Positions 17,752 through 28,869 of a DNA stretch of 64,000 nt are shown here, piece by piece (position 1 is the first letter of the stretch; the number at the start of each line of letters is the position of its first letter). The position numbers and the translations under genes are program-made. Source of the stretch: Sphingomonas sp. HITSZ_GF. Its GTDB lineage: Bacteria; Pseudomonadota; Alphaproteobacteria; Sphingomonadales; Sphingomonadaceae. The stretch covers positions 167,646 to 231,645 of the forward strand of contig NZ_JARQXA010000006.1 in assembly GCF_029543155.1 (NCBI RefSeq), read 5' to 3'. The notes under the pieces are model-generated. The model searched no databases and had not been told where the DNA came from. It worked only from the letters and a program-made list of their open reading frames with translations.

Positions 17752-18231
17752 TTACCCCAGCGCCACCAGCACCGCCTCCAGCTTCTCGAAGCTCTGGCTC
17801 CACCCCTCGCGCATGCCCGCCAGCGCCGGCAGCAATTCCTCGCTCGCCTGCAACACCGATGTTGTCATGCGCATATGCGTGCCTTCGGGCACGTCGCTGA
17901 AGACCATGGTGGTGCGGTGCTCGATCCCCCAGCTGCCGTCCGCGCCACGGAAAGCGCGAAGAACCATGACCAGAGTGTCTGGACGGTCGACCACTTCATA
18001 CTCGCCATGGACCTCGTTGATGCCGAAGGGCTCGGGCCCGCGCATGTCGAGGCGGATCCGGCCGCCCGGCCGCGCCTCGCTCTCGGCGAAGGGCACGTCG
18101 AACCCGTGCGGTCCCCACCAGCGGGCGAGATGCTCGGCCCTGGTCATGCAGTCGAACACCAGCTCGCGCGGCGCCTTGAAGGTGCGGTCGATCGTCACTT
18201 CATAGCCGACGCCGAGTTCGGTCGTGCTCAT
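17752..18231 (-). CDS. SRPBCC/AHSA1-domain protein
   Basis: 159 aa, one START-like (Bet v1 fold) domain: RTFKAPRELVFDCMTRAEHLARWWGP at the N-terminus and a C-terminal amphipathic helix. Ligand unknown. The start overlaps the stop of the ArsR-type gene by 4 bp (ATGA). ArsR-AHSA1 pairs are widespread, and the regulator probably controls this gene. Confidence 0.88.
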   Translation of the reverse strand: MSTTELGVGYEVTIDRTFKAPRELVFDCMTRAEHLARWWGPHGFDVPFAESEARPGGRIRLDMRGPEPFGINEVHGEYEVVDRPDTLVMVLRAFRGADGSWGIEHRTTMVFSDVPEGTHMRMTTSVLQASEELLPALAGMREGWSQSFEKLEAVLVALG

Positions 18232-18560
18232 GCTTCCTCTCCATTCCGTTGCAATTCAGCGAGATAGGCGTCCAGGCCGTCGAACTTGGCGTCCCAGAAG
18301 CGGCGATATTCGGCGATCCACTCGCTCGCTGCCTTGAGCGCGGCGGGCTCCAACTTCGCGGGGCGCTGCTGCGCCACGCGGCTGCGCGAGATCAGCCCGG
18401 CATGTTCGAGCACCTTGAGATGCTTGGTCACCGCGGGTCCGCTCATCGCGAAGGGCTGGGCGATCTCGCCGACATTCGCCTCGCCCAGCGCCAGCCGCGC
18501 CAGGATCGCGCGGCGGGTGGGATCGGCCAGGGCAGCGAAGGTGGTGCTGAGCGCGTCCAT
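18228..18560 (-). CDS. ArsR/SmtB-type transcriptional regulator
   Basis: 110 aa winged-helix protein: ALADPTRRAILARLALGEANVGEI and recognition region MSGPAVTKHLKVLEHAGLI. It lacks the metal-binding cysteines of ArsR/SmtB, as is usual for members paired with AHSA1 proteins. An imperfect dyad covers its promoter, which suggests autorepression. Read leftward with the AHSA1 gene. Confidence 0.92.
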   Translation of the reverse strand: MDALSTTFAALADPTRRAILARLALGEANVGEIAQPFAMSGPAVTKHLKVLEHAGLISRSRVAQQRPAKLEPAALKAASEWIAEYRRFWDAKFDGLDAYLAELQRNGEEA

Positions 18561-18563
18561 ATC

Positions 18564-18616
18564 TAACCAATCAGTTATTTAACTGAGTAGTTATATAATG
18601 GGTGGCGCGATGTCAA
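18564..18616 (-). promoter_or_regulatory. Promoter and 30-bp dyad upstream of the arsR-type gene
   Basis: The dyad at 18564-18593 has two 14-bp arms (TAACCAATCAGTTA and TAACTGAGTAGTTA, 12 of 14 complementary) around TT. On the minus strand a perfect -35 TTGACA (18616-18611) and a -10 TATAAC (18595-18590, 15-bp spacing) precede it, so a bound dimer would cover the -10 and start site. The AT-rich patch stands out in this GC-rich DNA. Confidence 0.75.
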
Positions 18617-18662
18617 TCCGGTGTAACTTTCGCCGACGTCGGTGTTCGGAGTTGCACGACTT

Positions 18663-18740
18663 CCGTCATCCCGGCGAAAGCCGGGATCTCAGGCGAAGGC
18701 GCGATACGGCATGAGATCCCGGCTTTCGCCGGGATGACGG
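18663..18740. repeat. Palindromic element, family B, copy 3
   Basis: CGTCATCCCGGCGAAAGCCG and its complement enclose AGGCGAAGGCGCGATACGGC. It abuts the stop codon of the GumN-like lipoprotein gene (18741), so it forms that gene's 3' hairpin. Confidence 0.88.
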
Positions 18741-19622
18741 TCAATACTGCACCCGCTCCACCTGGAGCCCGCGCTTGGCCAGCTCGTTCTGCAGGCTGGT
18801 ATTCCCCGCCAGGTGCCCGGCGCCCACCGCGACGAACACGGTGCCAGGTCGTTGCATTCGCCGGGAAATCCACTCGGCCCAGTTGCGATTGCGGCGGACG
18901 AGCAGCGCCTCGGTGACTTCGGGCGAGCTGGTCGCATCCTCGTTGACCAGCCGGGCCAGCCCGTCGGCATCGCCCTTGCGCCAGGCGGCCACGGCCTGGT
19001 CGATCTTGCTGCCGGCATTGGGCAGCTCGTCGATCGTCTCGATCAGCAGCTTGCGCTGGGCGGGGAGGGGCAGGGCGTCGAAATAGCCGAGCTGCTGGCG
19101 GGCAGTCTCCAGCCCCTCGATCTTCTTGCCCTGCGCCTTGGCGGCGGCGGTGAGGATCGGCTCGGCGCCCTGCTTGTCGTCATAGCCGAGCTGGCGCAGC
19201 GGCAGCACCGACAGCATCGTCGCGGCCAGCCAGGGATCGCTGTTGTCGAGCGCATCGGGGGAAAGGCCATATTCGGGCAAGGCAGCGCGCATCTTGGCGG
19301 CCTCCACCGGGGGCAGTTCGTCGGGCAGCGGGGTGCCGGGGGCATGCGTGCCCAGCTCGGCGACGATCTGCTGCATCTCGGCATCGGGCGGCATCACCAG
19401 CTCGAGCACCAGCGTGTCGGCGGCATCGAAGGCGGCCTTCACCCCGCCGTCGAACCAGCTGAGGCCGGGCTTGAGCACATGGACGGTGCCGAACAGATAG
19501 AGGGTGGTGTCGGCGTCCTTCACCACCCAGAGCGCCGGATCGGCGGCGGTGTCCGAGGGCGCTTTTCCGCCGCAGCCCCACAGTGCGAGGGCGAGGATCA
19601 CGGGCAGCAGGCGGCGGATCAC
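18741..19622 (-). CDS. TraB/GumN-family lipoprotein
   Basis: 293 aa. Lipobox-like LALWGCGGK (Cys17). The TraB/GumN hallmark is present: ALWVVKDADTTLYLFGTVHVL near the N-terminus and VFVAVGAGHLAG near the C-terminus; these GTVH and GxGH motifs form the Tiki-like putative metal protease centre. Its start overlaps the stop of the upstream paralogue by 4 bp, so the two are co-expressed copies. Function is not established for this family in bacteria. Confidence 0.88.
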   Translation of the reverse strand: MIRRLLPVILALALWGCGGKAPSDTAADPALWVVKDADTTLYLFGTVHVLKPGLSWFDGGVKAAFDAADTLVLELVMPPDAEMQQIVAELGTHAPGTPLPDELPPVEAAKMRAALPEYGLSPDALDNSDPWLAATMLSVLPLRQLGYDDKQGAEPILTAAAKAQGKKIEGLETARQQLGYFDALPLPAQRKLLIETIDELPNAGSKIDQAVAAWRKGDADGLARLVNEDATSSPEVTEALLVRRNRNWAEWISRRMQRPGTVFVAVGAGHLAGNTSLQNELAKRGLQVERVQY

Positions 19623-20656
19623 TGGACGCGCTCGACCTTCAGGCCGCGCTTGCCGAGCAGCTCGATCACCGATCCGGCGCCCACGAAATGCCCGGCGCCG
19701 GCGGCGAACAGCGTGGTGCCCTTGCGCACCTTCAGGCGGGCGATCAGGCTGTCGACCCAGGCGGAATTGCGCTCGGCGAGGAGCGGATCGTTGATGGCGC
19801 CGGCGGGATCGAAGGCGTTGGCCTGGATCACCAGCGGCGAATCGGGGCCCACTTCGCCGCGGGCAAAGGCATGCGCCACCGCATCCAGCTCATCATGCGT
19901 GCGCGCCGGCGAGAGGATCGCCGATTCGAGCATCAGCCGCTGCGCCTCCTCGGGCACCTCGCCGATATTGCGCATCACCTGGTCGCTGTCCTCGATTGCT
20001 TCCACCGGGCGGCCGGTAGCGCGGAACTGCTTCTCCAGCCAGTCGTCGGCGCCCTGGCTCGGCATGTCGCCGGCGATCAGGTCCTTGATATAGCCGATGC
20101 CCATCGCGGCGACCCAGCTCGGCATCTTGTCCATCTGCGCCACCAGCTCGGCGGGCAGCACGCCCTGCATCGCGGCCAGCCGGGCGCGGCTGCGGTGCGA
20201 AACGCGCTCGATCAGCGGCGGCAGGCTGGCATCGGTGGGTAGCCCGCCCATGAAGTCGGTCGTCGAGGTCGCATCGTCGTCGGTCGATTCGAGCAGCAGC
20301 GTGTCGGCGCGGACGATCACGCCCTCCAGCCCCGGATTGCGCCAGCGAAAGCCGGGCGGCAGGCTGTGGACGGTGCCGAAGAGGTAGATGGTGGTATCCG
20401 CGTCCGCGATCTTCCAGATCGCCGGGCGCACCTCATAGGGCTGTGAGGCGGCGACGCGCGCCTTCTCCTTCTTCAGCCGCTCGGCAAATTCGGCATCGCC
20501 CGGCGCCAGCACCCGCGCGCCGCCCAGGCTCAGCTGCTCGTCCGGGGCGGTGGCGGCATAGGGCAGGCGGGGGTGCAGCCCGGGCACGCCCTGCGCCACC
20601 GCGGCGCCGGCAAGTGCCAGTCCGATCGCCGCGATGCCCAGCCCGAGTCTGCTCAT
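19619..20656 (-). CDS. TraB/GumN-family secreted protein
   Basis: 345 aa. Signal peptide 1-21 (AVAQ), no lipobox. IWKIADADTTIYLFGTVHSL and LFAAGAGHFVGAGS match the two family motifs seen in the downstream copy, and both end with a KVERVQ-like tail. About 50 residues longer at the N-terminus than its neighbour. First gene of a two-gene leftward operon, divergent from glyQ. Confidence 0.88.
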   Translation of the reverse strand: MSRLGLGIAAIGLALAGAAVAQGVPGLHPRLPYAATAPDEQLSLGGARVLAPGDAEFAERLKKEKARVAASQPYEVRPAIWKIADADTTIYLFGTVHSLPPGFRWRNPGLEGVIVRADTLLLESTDDDATSTTDFMGGLPTDASLPPLIERVSHRSRARLAAMQGVLPAELVAQMDKMPSWVAAMGIGYIKDLIAGDMPSQGADDWLEKQFRATGRPVEAIEDSDQVMRNIGEVPEEAQRLMLESAILSPARTHDELDAVAHAFARGEVGPDSPLVIQANAFDPAGAINDPLLAERNSAWVDSLIARLKVRKGTTLFAAGAGHFVGAGSVIELLGKRGLKVERVQ

Positions 20657-20744
20657 GGCGTTGAGGAGAGCTTAACCCCCAATCCAAGTCAACGGCGGTG
20701 CGGCATTGACCGCCCCCGGAGGACACGCCAAAGCGCAGGGCACT

Positions 20745-21638
20745 ATGGCAGAGCCTCTCAGCTTCCAGCGCATGATCCTCACGCTCCATGACTATTGGGC
20801 GGAGAAGGGCTGCGTGATCCTCCAGCCCTATGACATGCGCATGGGCGCGGGCACCTTCCACCCGGCGACGACGCTGCGCGCCCTCGGCCCCGAGCCGTGG
20901 AACGCCGCCTTCGTCCAGCCCTGCCGCCGCCCGACCGACGGCCGCTATGGCGAGAACCCGAACCGGCTCCAGCACTACTACCAGTATCAGGTGATCCTGA
21001 AGCCGAGCCCGGGCGACCTGCAGAACCTCTATCTCGGCTCGCTCGCCGCGATCGGCATCGATTTCACCCGCCACGACATCCGCTTCGTCGAGGACGATTG
21101 GGAATCGCCGACGCTCGGCGCCTGGGGCCTGGGCTGGGAAGTCTGGTGCGACGGCATGGAAGTCACCCAGTTCACCTATTTCCAGCAGATGGGCGGCTTC
21201 GACTGCAAGCCCGTCGCCGGCGAGCTCACCTACGGGCTCGAGCGGCTGGCGATGTACATCCAGAACAAGGACAGCGTGTACGATCTCGCCTTCAACGATT
21301 CCGGCGTGACCTATGGCGACGTGTTTCTCGAGAACGAGAAGCAGATGTCGAAGTACAACTTCGAAGTCGCCGACACCGAGACGCTGTTCGAGGGCTTCCG
21401 CAAGGCGATGGCCGAATGCGAGAACTGCCTGACCAACAATGTGCCCATCGCCGCCTATGAGCAGGCGATCGAGGCCAGCCACCTGTTCAACCTGCTCCAG
21501 GCCCGCGGCGTGATCTCGGTCGCCGAGCGCCAGGCCTATATCGGCCGCGTCCGCGACCTCGCCAAGGGCAGCTGCGAAGCGTGGATCGCGCACATGACGC
21601 CCGCCTGGAATGCCAAGTATCCGGAGTGGACGGTATGA
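20745..21638 (+). CDS. glyQ: Glycyl-tRNA synthetase alpha subunit
   Basis: 297 aa from ATG 20745 ([22 protein letters not shown]). Class II catalytic chain: [29 protein letters not shown] (motif 2 region is within this), [15 protein letters not shown] and [12 protein letters not shown] (motif 3). With GlyS it forms the alpha2beta2 enzyme. Its stop overlaps an ATG (ATGA, 21635), the usual glyQ-glyS coupling point, but a palindromic element now lies before glyS. Confidence 0.96.
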   Translation: MAEPLSFQRMILTLHDYWAEKGCVILQPYDMRMGAGTFHPATTLRALGPEPWNAAFVQPCRRPTDGRYGENPNRLQHYYQYQVILKPSPGDLQNLYLGSLAAIGIDFTRHDIRFVEDDWESPTLGAWGLGWEVWCDGMEVTQFTYFQQMGGFDCKPVAGELTYGLERLAMYIQNKDSVYDLAFNDSGVTYGDVFLENEKQMSKYNFEVADTETLFEGFRKAMAECENCLTNNVPIAAYEQAIEASHLFNLLQARGVISVAERQAYIGRVRDLAKGSCEAWIAHMTPAWNAKYPEWTV

Positions 21639-21769
21639 GCGCGCATCCCCGTCATTCCCGCGCAGGCGGGAATCCATTCTTCCTGAACCCGGTTCTCGAT
21701 CCGCGACGGCAGCGCCAATGGATCCCCGCCTGCGCGGGGATGACGATGAAAGAAGTGTCCCGTGGCTGA
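21635..21769 (+). other. 44-codon open frame spanning a palindromic element between glyQ and glyS
   Basis: ATG overlaps the glyQ stop (ATGA at 21635); the frame runs through the whole family-B element and stops with TGA at 21767-21769, 8 bp inside glyS. Ribosomes ending glyQ could thus carry on and stop next to the glyS GTG. The peptide ([12 protein letters not shown]... IPACAGMT...) is repeat-encoded and not expected to have its own function. Coupling is inferred. Confidence 0.5.
21650..21745. repeat. Palindromic element, family B, copy 4
   Basis: CGTCATTCCCGCGCAGGCGG ... CCGCCTGCGCGGGGATGACG, arms about 25 bp, lying between glyQ and glyS. Confidence 0.88.
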
Positions 21770-24041
21770 AGACTTTCTCCTCGAACTCCGCTCGGAGGAA
21801 ATCCCGGCGCGCATGCAGGAAAAGGCGCGCGCCGATCTTGCGTCGCTGTTCGAGACTCGCCTCAAGGCGCTCAACCTGCCGTTCGAAAGCATCGAGAGCT
21901 ACGCCACACCGCGCCGCCTCGCACTGATCGTGCGCGGTGTCGCGGCTACGACCGATGCCGCCAGCGAGGAGCGCAAGGGCCCCCGCGCCGATGCCCCGGC
22001 CCAGGCGATCGAGGGCTTCCTGCGCTCGACCGGCCTCAGCCGCGAGCAGCTCGTCGAGCGCGACGACGGCAAGGGCAACAAGGTCCTCTTCGCAGTGATC
22101 GACCGCCCCGGCATCGTCGCCGGATCGGTGCTCGCCAGCGCGATCAGCCATGTCATCACCGCCTTCCCCTGGCCCAAGTCGATGCGCTGGGGCGCGGCCT
22201 CGGAGACCACCGAGAGCCTGCGCTGGGTGCGCCCGCTCCAGGGCATCATCGCTTTGCTCGGCGACAAGCTGGTGCCGGTCGAAGTCGCGGGCGTTAAGAG
22301 CGCCTCGGTCACCGTCGGCCACCGCTTCCACCATCCCGGCGGGATCACGATCGGCTCGGCCAGTGATTACATCGAGAAGCTGCGCGCCTGCCATGTGATC
22401 GTCGACGGTGCCGAGCGCCGCGCGATCATCGCGGTCGGCGCCAAGATGGCTGCGCAAAAGGCGGGCCTGACGCTGATCGAGGATGAGGGGCTACTCTACG
22501 AGAATGCCGGCCTCACCGAATGGCCGATGCCTTTGCTCGGCCGCTTCGACGAAGCGTTCCTCGACGTGCCGCCCGAGGTGATCCAGCTCACCGCGCGCGT
22601 GAACCAGAAGTATTTCGTCTGCCGCGACGGCGCGGGCAAGCTCGCCAACGCGTTCGTCTGCGTCGCGAATATCGACGCAGCGGATGGCGGCGAGAAGATC
22701 GTCGAGGGCAACCAGAAGGTCCTTGCGGCCCGCCTCTCGGACGCGCGCTTCTTCTACGAGACCGATCTCAAGACCCGGCTCGAAGACCTGACGCCCAAGC
22801 TCGAGAAGATCGTCTTCCATGAGAAGCTGGGCACGGTCGCCGACAAGGTCGAGCGCGTCGCCAAGCTGGCCCGCTGGCTGGTTGAAAACAACATCGTCAC
22901 CCCGGCGAAAGCCGGGGTCTCAGGCGAAGGCGCGGGGCAGGAGCCGCACGAGATCCCGGCTTCCGCCGGGATGACGGAATTGGCCGACCAGGCCGAGCGC
23001 GCCGCGCGCCTCGCCAAGGCCGATCTCGTCACCGGCATGGTTGGCGAGTTCCCCGAGCTCCAGGGCCTGATGGGCGGTTATTACGCCGCCGCGCAGGGCG
23101 AGCCCGCCGCCGTCGCCGAGGCGGTACGCGATCACTACAAGCCGGTCGGCCAGGGCGATGATGTCCCGACTGCGCCGGTGACGGTCGCTGTGGCACTGGC
23201 GGATAAGCTGGATACGATCGTTGGCTTCTTTGTGGCTGATGAGATCCCGACCGGATCAAAGGACCCCTTTGCCCTTCGCCGAGCGGTCTTGGGGGTGCTG
23301 TCGTTTATCGAATTGCCGCTACGGATGAATCTAAATAGCGTTCTTCGCCAGGCGTCAGAACCGCATATCCGCCATTTGCTTCCGGGCGAACTATTTGCAG
23401 AACATGTTTCGGCATTTCTCAACAGTTTCTCTTGGGATGTGGAAGCGGACAAGAAATACGATCGAACGCCAATGGATGGGACCGGCCCGAACGGGTGGGC
23501 CCGCGCGGCAATTGCAACGGGTATCCGGAGGCTGCCTGCCTTCTTCGCCGATCGCCTCAAGGTCCAGCAGAAGGAAGCCGGCGTTCGCCACGATCTGATC
23601 GACGCGGTGTTCGCATTGGGCGGCGAGGACGATCTCGTCCGGCTGCTCGCGCGGGTGAAGGCGCTGCAGTCCTTCGTCACCTCGGAAGACGGCAAGAACC
23701 TGCTCGCCGGCTACAAGCGCGCCGCCAATATCCTCAAGAAGGAGGAATACACGCCGGGCGAGGTCGCTGACAACGAGATCTACGAAGCCGAGCCCGCCGA
23801 AGCCGCGCTGCGCGAGGCGCTCGACGCCGCCGAGCCCAAGGCGGAAGCGGCGCTCGAGGCCGAGGATTTCGAGGCTGCGATGGCCGCGCTCGCCTCGCTC
23901 CGCGCGCCGATCGACAAGTTCTTCGACGATGTCACCGTGGTCGATCCCGACGCGTTCAAGCGCGAGATGCGGCTTGGCCTGCTCGCCCGCATCCGCGACG
24001 CAGTGAACAACGTCGCGGACTTCTCGAAGATCGAGGGCTGA
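21762..24041 (+). CDS. glyS: Glycyl-tRNA synthetase beta subunit, with in-frame repeat insertion
   Basis: 759 aa from GTG 21762 (MAEDFLLELRSEEIPARMQ). This is longer than the roughly 690-700 aa usual for GlyS. About 27 residues (379-405; [13 protein letters not shown]...EIPASAGMT) come from a family-B palindromic element, after which family sequence resumes (ERAARLAKADLVTGMVGEFPELQG). The HD-like and anticodon-binding parts are present to the C-terminus. Bases about 23195-23545 use codons unlike the rest (CTA, TCA, TTT, AGT), suggesting a recombined patch. The frame is intact and the gene is essential, so it is presumably functional. Confidence 0.94.
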   Translation: MAEDFLLELRSEEIPARMQEKARADLASLFETRLKALNLPFESIESYATPRRLALIVRGVAATTDAASEERKGPRADAPAQAIEGFLRSTGLSREQLVERDDGKGNKVLFAVIDRPGIVAGSVLASAISHVITAFPWPKSMRWGAASETTESLRWVRPLQGIIALLGDKLVPVEVAGVKSASVTVGHRFHHPGGITIGSASDYIEKLRACHVIVDGAERRAIIAVGAKMAAQKAGLTLIEDEGLLYENAGLTEWPMPLLGRFDEAFLDVPPEVIQLTARVNQKYFVCRDGAGKLANAFVCVANIDAADGGEKIVEGNQKVLAARLSDARFFYETDLKTRLEDLTPKLEKIVFHEKLGTVADKVERVAKLARWLVENNIVTPAKAGVSGEGAGQEPHEIPASAGMTELADQAERAARLAKADLVTGMVGEFPELQGLMGGYYAAAQGEPAAVAEAVRDHYKPVGQGDDVPTAPVTVAVALADKLDTIVGFFVADEIPTGSKDPFALRRAVLGVLSFIELPLRMNLNSVLRQASEPHIRHLLPGELFAEHVSAFLNSFSWDVEADKKYDRTPMDGTGPNGWARAAIATGIRRLPAFFADRLKVQQKEAGVRHDLIDAVFALGGEDDLVRLLARVKALQSFVTSEDGKNLLAGYKRAANILKKEEYTPGEVADNEIYEAEPAEAALREALDAAEPKAEAALEAEDFEAAMAALASLRAPIDKFFDDVTVVDPDAFKREMRLGLLARIRDAVNNVADFSKIEG
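22895..22977. repeat. Palindromic element, family B, copy 5, inside glyS
   Basis: CGTCACCCCGGCGAAAGCCG ... GCTTCCGCCGGGATGACGG, 83 bp, translated in frame with no stop. See glyS. Confidence 0.9.
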
Positions 24042-24043
24042 TA

Positions 24044-24130
24044 CCCCGGTTCCCCGGCGAAAGCCGGGGCCCAGGGTTTCTCTGCCGTATCGCTCTGTTG
24101 CCCTGGGCCCCGGCTTTCGCCGGGGAACAG
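24044..24130. repeat. Palindromic element, family B, copy 6 (long-armed)
   Basis: GGTTCCCCGGCGAAAGCCGG ... CCGGCTTTCGCCGGGGAACA just after the glyS stop; arms over 25 bp. Same sub-type as the copy at 8999. The remaining 165 bp to ppdK hold an AT-richer stretch (24150-24180) that could carry the ppdK promoter; no clear -35/-10 pair was chosen. Confidence 0.85.
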
Positions 24131-24296
24131 TAACGGAGGCCCTGTGCGCCAGCTAAATATAAGATTTATCTGTAGTAATCGGTGTCACCGCGACTTGTCC
24201 CCAGCCAAAGCAAATCTTGCCCTCTGACAACGTAGTCAGCGGCTTTCGTACCGTTCGCACCTGCGGTAGGCGGCCCCAACGCAAGAAGGGCTTTGC

Positions 24297-26953
<2,657 letters not shown>

Positions 26954-26957
<4 letters not shown>

Positions 26958-27832
26958 TCCTCGGCATCGCCCTCGCGCTGGCAGGCCAGGCGGTGCCGGA
27001 CTGGCGCCCGATCGGCTATCTGGGCGAGGGCGATGCGGAGACGGTCGCCTATGTCGATGCCGCGGGCATCGCCAGCCCCGATCCGAACACGCGCGAGGCG
27101 ACGGTCCTCACCGTCTATTTCTGGAAGCAGTATGATGCCGAAGAGCGCGCCTATGACGTGGTGCGCACGCGCTGGCGGATCGATTGCGCGGCCAGGACAG
27201 GGCAGGCCGTCACCGCGACCGCGATGCTCGGCAATCGCGATATTGCCGCGCTGAAGGTCGAAGCGGGCATCGAGCCCTTCGAAGGCGATCATCCCTTTGC
27301 CCGTGTGGCGCAGCTTGCCTGCGGAGACGACCAGACCGCGGTGCGCAGCAAGGTCACCGGCAATCTCCTGCTCGACGCCGCCGAGCGCTTCGGCTGGCAG
27401 GCGCTGGCCCGCGAGAGCATGACCAAGGCGAACTGGCACCGCGTCGATGCGACGATCATCGGCGGCAAGCGGCTCGCGCTGTTCCTCGATCGCGACTCGG
27501 TCGTCCGCCAGCCCGATGGCCGCTATCTCGTCATGACGATGCAGGTCGACGAAGGCGTCAGCACCGCGCAGCGGTTCAACTATGCCACGCTGATCGATTG
27601 CACCGCCAGGCTGCGCATCAACGTCTATTCGGAATATTACCGCACCGACGGCACCTATGTCGGCAAGGTGATCCCGCGCAATCCGAACCAGCCGCTTTCC
27701 GGGCGGTTCGTCGGCTATCTCGCGCCGCCGGTCTGCTCGGGCGACTGGAGCAAGACGCGCGCCTTTGCCGGCACCGCCGCCGAAATCGCCGCCTCAGCCG
27801 CGGCGCTCGAACCCGAACCCGAGGCTAACTGA
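26954..27832 (+). CDS. Secreted protein with two surface-adhesin-E-like domains
   Basis: 292 aa from TTG 26954, which overlaps the ppdK stop; this start gives a clean signal peptide (ILGIALALAGQAVPDW). Two tandem halves share a pattern of W-R-x-I/V...G...V-D...V-x-V-x-W-x followed by an RWRIDC- or ATLIDC-type strand (about 17-110 and 150-255), like the surface-adhesin protein E domain. Each half has a cysteine at the same place plus one C-terminal (VCSGDW). Function unknown. Its last 8 bp overlap the converging neighbour. Confidence 0.72.
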
Positions 27833-28334
27833 ACTTCTCGGCATGCGCGCGCTCGTTGCCGGCGCGCAGCAGCGCGGCCTGCTCGCGCCAGCCCTGCTCG
27901 CCGATCGTGCCCGCGGGCACGTCGAGCCGCTGCTCGAGCGCGGCCTCGTCATCGGGCGCCAGCTTCTCGATCTCGCGATAGGTCTTGATGCCCAGCTCGT
28001 TGAGCCGCTTCTCGCGCGCCTCGTCGATGCCCCTGATGCGGGCAAGATTGTCACGCCCCCAGCCGAACCAGCCGCGCCAGGCGCCGCCGGGCGTGTCCTC
28101 GGTAGCCGGCGCCGGGGCAGGGGCCTGGGTGCGCAGCATCTTCAGCTCGCCTTCCAGCGCGCGGATGCGGTGCTCGGCCTCGTCGCGGTAGCGCGCATGC
28201 TCGAGCTCTTCGTCCTGATAGCGCTCGCGCCACTTGGCGCCGCCGGACCGGCTCGCCAGCCCCAGGAACCAGCCGCCGACGAGCGTCAGCCCCAGGCCGG
28301 CGAGCTGCGTCGCGGTTTCGAACGGAAGCGCCAT
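27825..28334 (-). CDS. Membrane-anchored coiled-coil protein with helix-hairpin-helix motif
   Basis: 169 aa. One membrane helix (about 8-28, AGLGLTLVGGWFLGLAS), a charged coiled coil (35-70), a Pro/Ala linker, then a HhH-like segment (LARIRGIDEAREKRLNELGIKTYREIEKLA, shown here only as its region about 97-127) of the type in DUF4332/H3TH proteins. A paralogue with the same N-terminus but another tail lies just upstream on the same strand. Possible DNA or protein binding at the membrane; not established. Confidence 0.7.
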   Translation of the reverse strand: MALPFETATQLAGLGLTLVGGWFLGLASRSGGAKWRERYQDEELEHARYRDEAEHRIRALEGELKMLRTQAPAPAPATEDTPGGAWRGWFGWGRDNLARIRGIDEAREKRLNELGIKTYREIEKLAPDDEAALEQRLDVPAGTIGEQGWREQAALLRAGNERAHAEKFS

Positions 28335-28346
28335 GGCCGGCGGGCC

Positions 28347-28802
28347 CTAGTGGGCGTGCTCGGGATGCGCCGACGCGTCCTGCGTTTCCGCGTGCGGTGC
28401 CTCGGCAGGGGCAGGCTCGGCATGCACAGCTTCGGCCGGAGCCGGCGTGTCATGATGCGCGTCCACCGCGTGCGTCACTGCGGCACCCGCCACGGCACCG
28501 GCGACTGCGGCGGCCGCCACCGTCGCGCTCGAATGGCCCTCCGGCTCGGCGGGGGCGGGCGCAGGCGCGCCGGCCTTCAGCTTGGCATTCTCGGCTTCCA
28601 GGTCGCGGATGCGGCGGCTGGCGTCGCGCAGGTCGCTCTCGGCGCGATCGCGATAGCCGGCATTCTCCATGTCCTGCTCGGCATAGCGCTCGCGCCACTT
28701 GCGGCCGCCCGAATGGCTGGCCAGCCCCAGGAACCAGCCGGCGATCAGCGTCAGGCCCAGGCCTGCGAACTGCGTGATCGTCTGGAACGGCAAATCATGC
28801 AT
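28347..28802 (-). CDS. Membrane-anchored coiled-coil protein with His/Ala/Pro-rich tail
   Basis: 151 aa. Residues 1-45 nearly repeat the N-terminus of the downstream gene (TQFAGLGLTLIAGWFLGLAS then SGGRKWRERY). A coiled coil follows (45-75), then instead of a HhH an Ala-rich segment and a low-complexity tail rich in His, Ala, Pro and Glu, ending PEHAH. Probably a duplicate that lost or replaced its C-terminal domain. Located between the Tad cluster and its paralogue, same strand. Function unknown. Confidence 0.68.
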   Translation of the reverse strand: MHDLPFQTITQFAGLGLTLIAGWFLGLASHSGGRKWRERYAEQDMENAGYRDRAESDLRDASRRIRDLEAENAKLKAGAPAPAPAEPEGHSSATVAAAAVAGAVAGAAVTHAVDAHHDTPAPAEAVHAEPAPAEAPHAETQDASAHPEHAH

Positions 28803-28869
28803 CGAGTCGACCTCCCCATCGTCTGGCGGGAAGCTAACCCGCCAGGAGAGGCCGCGCCACCGGAAATGG

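Noticed and set aside
22895..22977. Frameshift or pseudogene in glyS
   Set aside because: The insertion has no stop and GlyS sequence continues in frame to the normal C-terminus.
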